A DNA stretch of 64,000 nt, taken from Siphonodentalium dalli (Eukaryota > Mollusca > Scaphopoda > Gadilida > Siphonodentaliidae). Positions 52,201-61,200 of this stretch are shown piece after piece (the first letter of the stretch is position 1; every line of letters begins with the position of its first letter). Where the stretch lies: positions 93,503,343-93,567,342 of the forward strand of contig CP136065.1 in the NCBI GenBank assembly GCA_032622095.1. Reading direction: 5' to 3'. Under the pieces are notes generated by a model. That model did no database searches, was not told where the DNA came from, and saw nothing but the letters and a program-made list of their open reading frames with translations. The position numbers and the translations under genes were made by a program.

Positions 52201-55200
52201 ACATGTAGGTTCAATCTTCTAACCTGATGTATCTCCAGTTTCACAATAGGGTATTGACTGCATAGAAAATGCCGTTTCTTAGGGCGGAATTATACGACGC
52301 TATAAGCTATAATTGCATTATACTTTCAGTTCCGGGTAGTTGCTTAGAAACCGTTACCAGGGAGTGATCGTGTGGCAAAGTATACCGTTCTAAAAAAAAA
52401 TACACAGTGGCCCATGGGAACATACCTGTAAAATTTCAGACCTGTAGCACCATTTGAACATAACCATCAGCATGTGCATGCCAAGAATGTCTAAATTGGG
52501 GCATAATACAATTGGGTTCACAGGGCAATGGTGTCATTCGATCATTTGGGGTATTTGCTTAGCAACCATTACTATCCTTAAATACAAGTTAGGATCATAC
52601 TTCTGGCCAGATATATCTCAAATTTCACAATAGGGTGTTGACTGCATCAAAAACGCCATTTCCTTGGGCTGAATTACGACCGTAAAAGCTATAATTGTAT
52701 TTTACTTTCAATATCGGGTAGATGCCTAGCAACCGTTACCAGGGAGTGACCACGTGGCAATGTAACCAGATTGTAAAATAATCAGTGGTCCATGGGGAAC
52801 ATACATCTAAAGTTTCAGAAATGTGACACCACTTGAACATAAACAACACCATACCAGGGACCAGCCTAGACCAGATTTTCAGGGCGAAATGACTTCGCCC
52901 TACTATAAAAATAAGGCGAAGTGGCCGTTCTATAGGGCGAAGTGAGTCTACAAAATTTAAATTGATCAGTACTACGACAGGAGTCGCTATAGAACGAAAA
53001 TAGGAGAGATGAAATATGTCAATTAAACTTATGAAACAATGGTTGAAATATGGAGTCATTATGTTCACTTCATGACCCTAATAACTATTAATAATACCCA
53101 AACATAATTGTGAGAGGATAGCAGCATTTTATATCGTAATTGTGGGAGAATGACAGGATTTTATTTCATATTTTTCGGGTTGTTAAAAATGCCAACAATA
53201 TTTATCAAACAGAAACGAAACGATATCATGAACACTTTTACTGCGCTCTGTTAGTAATCCCGTTTGAAATTTTAATATGCTTCACAAATGAATTTGTTTT
53301 AAAATTTCTTTAACCAAACTCCATAGAGGGAGTGATGAATTGACACATTGTGAGAGGTGTGAGTTGTAATCTTCATTGTAAGGTGTGGTAATCACGGTAA
53401 TCTAAAAATAACAACAACCAGATTAACACTTGAGGCCCAACGATGTTTTCACAGCTGCCAGTAATCAGACTCCGTTGTCAACATGCTTCCAGATTGGAGC
53501 ATTACAGGTGTTAATTGTTTTATAACACCATGATACACCCTGATAGTGGAGTATTGTGTGCAATCACAGTTGACAGTTGTAAATTATCATAAATTATTTG
53601 GGGCATTTTGCCGCATTTCGTCAGTCAACTTTGGAATTTTTAGGGCGACTTTAACTTCGCCCGACTGCAAAAATAAGGCGAAGCGGACGGCGCTAGGGCG
53701 AAGAAGCCGCCCACGTCGCCCTCTCGGCTGGTCCCTGCACCATACATCTAAACACTGGCCACAATATAAAAAATACCACTGGGAGCCCAGGTTCAGGGTG
53801 TCGATCGTTGTGGGGAGCCAGGGTTCAAAGGGTTAAGGAGTCGACTATTTAGGGCATTACTGTATGTTCAAACATGTGTTAAAAGTGTGAAGAAAGGCAA
53901 CTGAAATTTGAGTCAAAAATGTGTCAGTGATACTTGATGATTTTTGACAAAATAAATCACGCAAATCTGTTGATAAACTTTTTACAGACATCTTGGGGAA
54001 AATATTGGCCATGGGCAACTGAAATTAGATGTGGAGGTCGATTGCTTCATTGGCGTGTGCCCCATAAATAAAATATAAAATCACGTGCTCATGCATGCTT
54101 TTCAAAATGTTCTGTCTGAGAACGGGAAATTGAATTTGCATGGCTTTGTCATTAATTATTTCATTTGTATTCGTATTTTGTAAAGGGGATGAAGTAAAAT
54201 GCATTTGCATGGACCATCAGAGTTACAATACAGACTTTAGTTTGGGCGAGTGTTATTTCGTGCTTTAGAATTAGAAATTCTTTCTGATATTTTTAATTGA
54301 CGATTCATTTTTAAGGCAGAACCATCATGAATATTACTGCAATTATTTGTCTTTTCAGAGTGGGAAGGCACGGCATCTGCAGGCTCAGATATCAATAATC
54401 AGAGATTTCATCCAGTTTAATGAGTGGTTCTTTGAAGTATGTATGAAGCTAAGATATAGAGGATCTCCAGTGAGTTATGTTGGGATATAAGATTTTATGA
54501 AACTAGTTTGATAAATTTGATTAACAATGAGTCGTAGACGAGTTGTGAATCAAATTTATGAAATGATTTTCATTAAATCTTATATCCCAACATAACGAGT
54601 TGAAGATCTTGGATATCAGAGGAATAAATTAGAGCTTTATGCCTTTTTCACAAATACAAGTCCTTAAAAGAAGCTGAAAAATGCATACATTTACAGCATT
54701 GGCTGAGATACTTCACAACCATATATAAAAGTATTGCACACTCTGGGGCTTGCGACGGAAATATATAGTCCCCCAATTTGCCTCTTTGTTTTTGTGTCTA
54801 TTTTTGTTAGTGTAACGAAGTTGGTCAAGAATTTAACTTTAATGAACAAAGCAATCATTTTGCATTGTCTGGTGTTGGTGTCATGCAGGCTTTTCAAAAT
54901 AGTATTAATCTGCCTGAATCTATGTAAAAACATGTGGTCATTTTGTTGGCACGATGCCAAGTGATATGTAACTATTGGGAGATAAGGAAATATGTAATGG
55001 CTTTTTAGCTCACCTGAGACGAAGTCTCCGGTGGAGCTATAGTCATCACTCCTCGTCCGTCGTCCGTCCGTCCGTCCGTCTGTCCGTCTGTCCGTCTGTC
55101 CGTCTGTCCGTCAACTTTTTTTTAAACATCTTCTCCTCTGAAACCATCATACCAAATTGGTTCATATTTGGTGTGGATGTTCCCTAGGTGACTCTCATTC

Positions 55201-58200
55201 AGATTTGTTCAAATGAGGTCACTGGGTCAAATAGTTGCGAAACCAGGGCCATAACTCTATTCCTCCATAGTAATTCTTACAACAACTTCTTGTCCATAAC
55301 CATTGGGCCAATTTAGCTAATATTTGGTATGGAGAGTCCTTGGGTGACTGGTGTTCAGATTTGTTCAAATGAGGTCACCCGGTCAATTACTTGAGAAACC
55401 AGGGCCATAACTCATAGTAATTCTTACAATGACTTCTTCTAAAAAAATATTTGGCCGATTTAGCTTATATTTGGTACAGAGATACCTTGGGTGACTGGGG
55501 TTCAGATTTGTTCAAATGGGGTCACTGGGTCAAATAGGGACATAACTTTAAAAACAAAAAAAATAATTTTTGCATTTTGACCTTTAATTTTTGTTTAGGA
55601 CACATCACAGCCTCATATTTCTTACCTAGATTTTTCTTAGCATGTTCTTTATCTGTATGGATTTTGGTATTGTTTATTTAACCCCTTCCACTCTTGTTTT
55701 GATATAGAATTCATCCAAGACAGGATTACTCAAACATTTTTCATCTGATCAACACCAAATTTGGTATATGAATTTTTGACACTTATATACAGATCAAGTT
55801 AAAATATGGGTTTGATCCGATATATTTTAACAGAGTTATGGCCCTTTATAATTCACACCCCTTTGCTATGCACTATTAATTTTTAAGAGGACACTCTAGC
55901 CTGTATTATTGAAAAAGCCAATTTATCATAGTGTGGTCACCAGATCCTCTTGCTGAATACTGCTTGCTTCAGACCAGTTTACCATCTGTCATTACAAGAC
56001 ATGACATTAGCTAAACAACTACCAGAGTCTACAAGGAATAGTCCATTGTTCATTTCTCCAAGCCTGGACATAGTGTGTCTGACATTTGCAGAATGAAGTC
56101 CCCAGATGGTGAATTTAGTGTTGCTACCCCATACAACAGGCTAGCATCACCAAATACACCTCAATTACCTTATTCTGCTTGGGCTTCATCTTCTGGGACA
56201 ATATTTTTTTAAACATGTTTTAAAATTTGAAAAAAGTGACACCATTATATATAACATCTGCAGAGTTATGAAACTTTACTCTTTAATGAAATTATGGAAA
56301 CATTCCACCCTCCCCCACCCACCCCCTCCCATATGGCCCAGGCCCAACTCTGCCATCAACCAACATCCCTTCCAAGCCATATCACCTCTCAATTTAATAC
56401 CTCAGATTCTCACCACAGAGGCATATATATCTGTAAAGGTACAGGTCATTAATTATATAAACTGGCCAGATGACATGTATTATTCTAATCTAAACATATC
56501 TGTGGCAATTTAATGACTGACATTCAATGATACTGTGAATGGCTTTGATTTCTTCAAGTCTGGAAATAGTGTGTCTGACATTTACATAGTGAGGTCCCCA
56601 GATGGTGAATTTAGTGTTGCTATTCCATACAGCATGCTAGCATCACCAAATACACCTGCCAGGGACCTAATTCTGCTTAGTCCTCATCTTCTTGGAAGTA
56701 TCCTAAGTATCAAATTGACAGTTTGATTTAGTCACTTTTTCCACCTGTTCAGTTTCAATGTCCCCCTAATTTGCAGAAGATAAAATGCATAATTGAGGTG
56801 CTCAATGGGTGTGTATCACCAACTTCAACTGTAGGACTTCAATCTGTTCCTTGGTTTTATTGGCCATTGAGGCCTAATCAGATTGAGGATGAATTTGGTG
56901 ATGCTAGCCTGCCTTACAGAATATTGTCATTAAATCCACATTTTTGGGACCTAATTCTGCAAATGTCAGACATACTAAATTCAGGTTTGGCCATTTCATA
57001 TTATTGTTTTAATCACCACTTATCCAGATGAAATCATACGACTAATATTCAAAGAAAAATGGGGGGGGGGGGGGTATATATTGGATTAAATTTGTCTTCT
57101 ATCTGGCATTTGCAGAACGAGGTCCCCAGAGGGTGAATTTAGTTATGCTACCCTGCACAGCAGTCTAGCATCACCAAATACACTAGCCAGGGTCCTCATT
57201 CTGCTTAGGCCTCATCTTCTGGGAAGTATATAGGCACTTAAATTGACATTTTTACTTACTTTAGCCCTTCTGTTTAGTTTCTATATCCCCTAATTTGTGA
57301 ATATAAAATGCATAATTGAGGTGCCCAATGGGTGCACATCACCAACTTTAACTGGAGAACTTCAATCTAATGCTATGTCTCCCATAGCAGTTGAGGCCTA
57401 CACAGAATGAGGTCCCCAGAGAGTGAATTTGGTGATGCTAGCCCGCATTGCAGGATTGTGTCATTAAATTCACCCTTTGGTGACCTCATTCTGCAAATGT
57501 CAGACACTATGTTCAGGCTTGTCTGTTCGAATATTATGTTCTTAACCACCAGTATCCAGTTGAACTCATTATACCATGATTTTGCAAAGAAAACTTGGGG
57601 GGTATATTGGATTGAATTTGTCAGTCTCTATGTCAGACTGTTCTCCCATCCATCCATCTGTCATTATGTCTCTATCCGTCCATCAATTGTTTTCTTCTCC
57701 AGATACATATTAAAGACCAAATGGGTTTATATATTTAGGTGTGGATGTCCCCCAGGTGACTCACATTCAGATTTGTTCAAATGAGTTCATCAGGTCAAAT
57801 ATGTGAGAAGTCAGGGCCATAACTCTTTCCTTCCATAGTAATTCTTAAAACAATTTCTTCTCAAGAACCATCTGGACTATTTAGATTATGTTTGGTATGG
57901 ATGGTCCTTCGGTGACTGGGGTTTAGATTTTTTCAGATTTGGGGTCATTTTAGGAAAATCAGTTCAGTTCAACTCTTAAAATCTAATGTCTGAAATTACC
58001 AAATGAATGGATCTCATAGATGGGGATTCACGTTTGTTCAAATAGGGGCGGAGATAAGAGATTTAATTATCAACCAGCCACCCTACCTGTGCTCCGGCGG
58101 AGCTATAGTCATCACTCCTCGTCCGTCCATCGTGTGTCCGTCCATCCGTCTGACAACAATTATTTGAACATCTTCTCCTCTGGAACCATAAGACCAAATG

Positions 58201-61200
58201 GGTTCATATTTGGTGTGGATGTTCCCTAGGTGATTCTCATTCAGATTTGTTCAAATGCGGTCACTGGGTCAAATAGTTGCCTAGCCAGGGCCATAACTCT
58301 TTCCCACCATAGTAATTCTTTTAAACATCTTCAGAACAATAAGACCGAATGGTTTTCATATTTGGTGTGGATGTTCCCTAGGTGACTCACATTCAGATTT
58401 GTTCAAATGAGTTTACTTGAAATAGTTGCGAAGCCAGGACCATAACTCTTTCCCTCCATAGTATTCTTAAAGTGACTTCTTCTCAAATACCATCAGGCTA
58501 TAATGGGTTCATATTTGGTATGAAGGATCCTTGGGTGACTGGGGTTCAGATTTGTTCAAATAAGGTCACTGGGTCAAATGTGGGCGGGGCCAGGGACATA
58601 ACTCCAATTTTTTTGTTTTAGATTTAACTCTTTAGATATCTACTTCTTTTAAAGTGATTATGAAAAGTTCTGACTGTTGTGGTCTCCAGAGTCCCAGTCT
58701 AATCAGTCTTTGCAGTCTGGTGAGCGACCCCACAGTCATTGACTGTCTTGTTTAATGATATAATAGGAGTTTCATGTGATATAAATTGATGTGGAACACT
58801 CCACTGAGGTGATCGAATGGGAATAGAGCTCACTGTATATATGTATTATATTGCACTTAATTACCAAGCACCTTGTATATATTTTCCTCACACATCTCTT
58901 CATAACATGTGAATTCAGGTCATATAGAGAAATAAAGCATAGCATAATGTAGTTATTTTCATAAAATCTATTCCCAAAATTTCAGTCATTCTTATATATG
59001 AAATATATGCAGCAACTCTTTAATATTTACAGAATCACTGTTGTTTGTTTATCAGCGAAAAATTTGTCCCAATTTAAAAATCTATAATTGTGCGTAGTTC
59101 AGGCACAGGGAGCCTCGCATATATACCGGTAAGAGAATAAATTGGCACATGGTTTTGCAAAATTTCAGGAATCTCCAGTCATGAAGTGGTTTAGACTTTA
59201 TGAGTCTTGCCCGATAACATTTCACTTCTAAAGAAGACGAGCTGAATCCTCTCAAATTGAAACATATAACCTTGAGACCTAATTAATTATTTTCTTCTAA
59301 TCAACAGACAGATGATAAGGAGGAGAAAGAGAAACAACAGAAATACGAAGCCGGAATCAAACGCTTGATCGAGCTCAAGGTCCGAGAGGTGAGAATTTAT
59401 TTTTAATTATCTCAAAGTAACAAAAGGCTCATGTTTTCTTTGCAGCCAGTAACAATAAAGATGGTTATGAGTTAGTTCTGTCCTGGTAAATAATAGGCGA
59501 TCGTTTCAGTCTGTGCAGAACACATGGATAGATTTCTGTTGGTTTTAGTAAGTCCTTCTGAGGAATATAACATCGGTACATCCATACTCCATGTATATAT
59601 CAACCTGTTTTGACCACCAGAACATAAAAAAAGTCATGAAATTACTAGGTTTAATTTGTGCCGCGTGTAGATAGTTTTGCTTTAATGACCCATATGTAGT
59701 GGTTAAAAGACTTAAAGGTACTCAATCCGAATCGATGGTCCCCCCATATCATCAGATCCCAACAACAACATTTTTTTAAATGCCACTTCAGTTATCAGAA
59801 TCGATTAATTGCCGAAAAATAATGCTAACCACAGTCAACTATAGTATAAAATTGCCCAAAGTGTGTTATATGTCAACATTTTGTTCAAAAAAATTTGGCC
59901 AGATTGTCAAATATTTAATACCCAAAGCCACTTTATTTTAGAGTTATCCATCTTCATCCGCAATTTGGTCTGAGACAGTCAGCTTGACAATATTTACCAG
60001 GCTGCTAAAAATTACATATCTTGGGAAATAAAAATTTCAAAATCGATATCAGATCACTCTGAGCTTTGATGGGTAGTTTCCTCGACTCTAATCAAATAAT
60101 TTTTACCCCCGAAGCCAAAGAAATTGTAATTTTGGAGCGTTAATTTGGATTATACATCTTTAACAATAGATGGTCGTTTATGACAGTGACCATCTGTAAT
60201 GAGTGAGTTACTTGAAAATTTCTGTGGAATCCTTTAAAAGTCCTGGAAAAGTCCTTAAAATTTGAACATGATCAGTGTGTGAATCCTAATTATAAAACAT
60301 TTGGTGTATTCTCAACTTTTATTTTAGGTTATTCAGCATCTTCGAGATAGCTTTCAGTTACAAATTGATTTCAGTTGGAAGTAGTTCAAAATTGTATTTG
60401 CCTAGTGGATAATTGGTTTAGGAAATTATGAATGTATGGTATCAACTCGTCATCTTTTTATTTTCTGATAGATATTCGGTTTCATCTTTTTATGACTTCT
60501 ATATCTTAGGAAGCACTTTTTATATTGAAAATTTGCTATTGTTTTAGGCATCGATGGAACAACTTTTTATATTGGAGGCTATCCACCTCTATGATGAACA
60601 GGAGAGTCCACACATGCAAAAGGTATTTATTATAAAGAGAAGTAACAACTTCAATATTTTATAACTGAATACACACTCATGGGTAGAAGGATGCTCACCT
60701 AGTACATTCAGCAAACACTTACAAGTAATTATATTGTTCATACATCCATCATGTGATGTCATAGCTAGCATGCTGATACAAATAATTTGCTTAAGTCATT
60801 TCTGCCAAGATTTTCCCAAAAGTTAAAAAAGTATCATACGTGTCTGACAATTTTTTCTGACCCCCCTCCCCCCCCCCCCCCCCATGTCAGGACAATTACA
60901 TTTTACTTCCTGTTCTGATTCAGACAATATGAAACTCTGGCCATATGTTTTGAGTGTACCAGGCTATAGATGATATAGCTTATAATACAGGCATGCTTAG
61001 AAGCTATAATAAGCTACTACTACGTTCTACAGGAGCTAAGGAAAACTGAAAGTGATTGAAAATGGCGATTATCACAGATTATCAGCGAATTCCTTACAGG
61101 GAGATAATTTTGGTGATTCTGCTCCCATAATTGTCTTTTCCATTAAATTATTTTGTTATCTATGATATATTTCTTGTTTGTTGCAATACATGTTTTCTGA

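Larger units (their letters stand above)
51418..53832. mobile_element. piggyBac-like element, 2.4 kb, nested
   Basis: TTAA 51414-51417 and 53833-53836; ends CCCTTTGAACCCGACTGG and inverse ...agggttcaaaggg. The interior has an array of roughly 390-bp units and a further nested hAT-like element. No transposase. Confidence 0.82.
51234..53862. mobile_element. Mariner-like palindromic MITE interrupted by two further insertions
   Basis: Left part 51,234-51,417 and right part 53,833-53,862 together match the 27,107 element (CAGTAATGTCC ... ttagggcattactg, TA flanks 51232-33 and 53863-64). The interruption is the piggyBac-like element at its TTAA. Confidence 0.85.

Noticed and set aside
60329-60383. 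Possible extra exon after an acceptor-like ttttattttag (VIQHLRDSFQLQIDF, then a stop)
   Set aside because: The neighbouring exons join in phase without it, there is no good donor, and it runs into a stop. An alternative last exon cannot be excluded without RNA.
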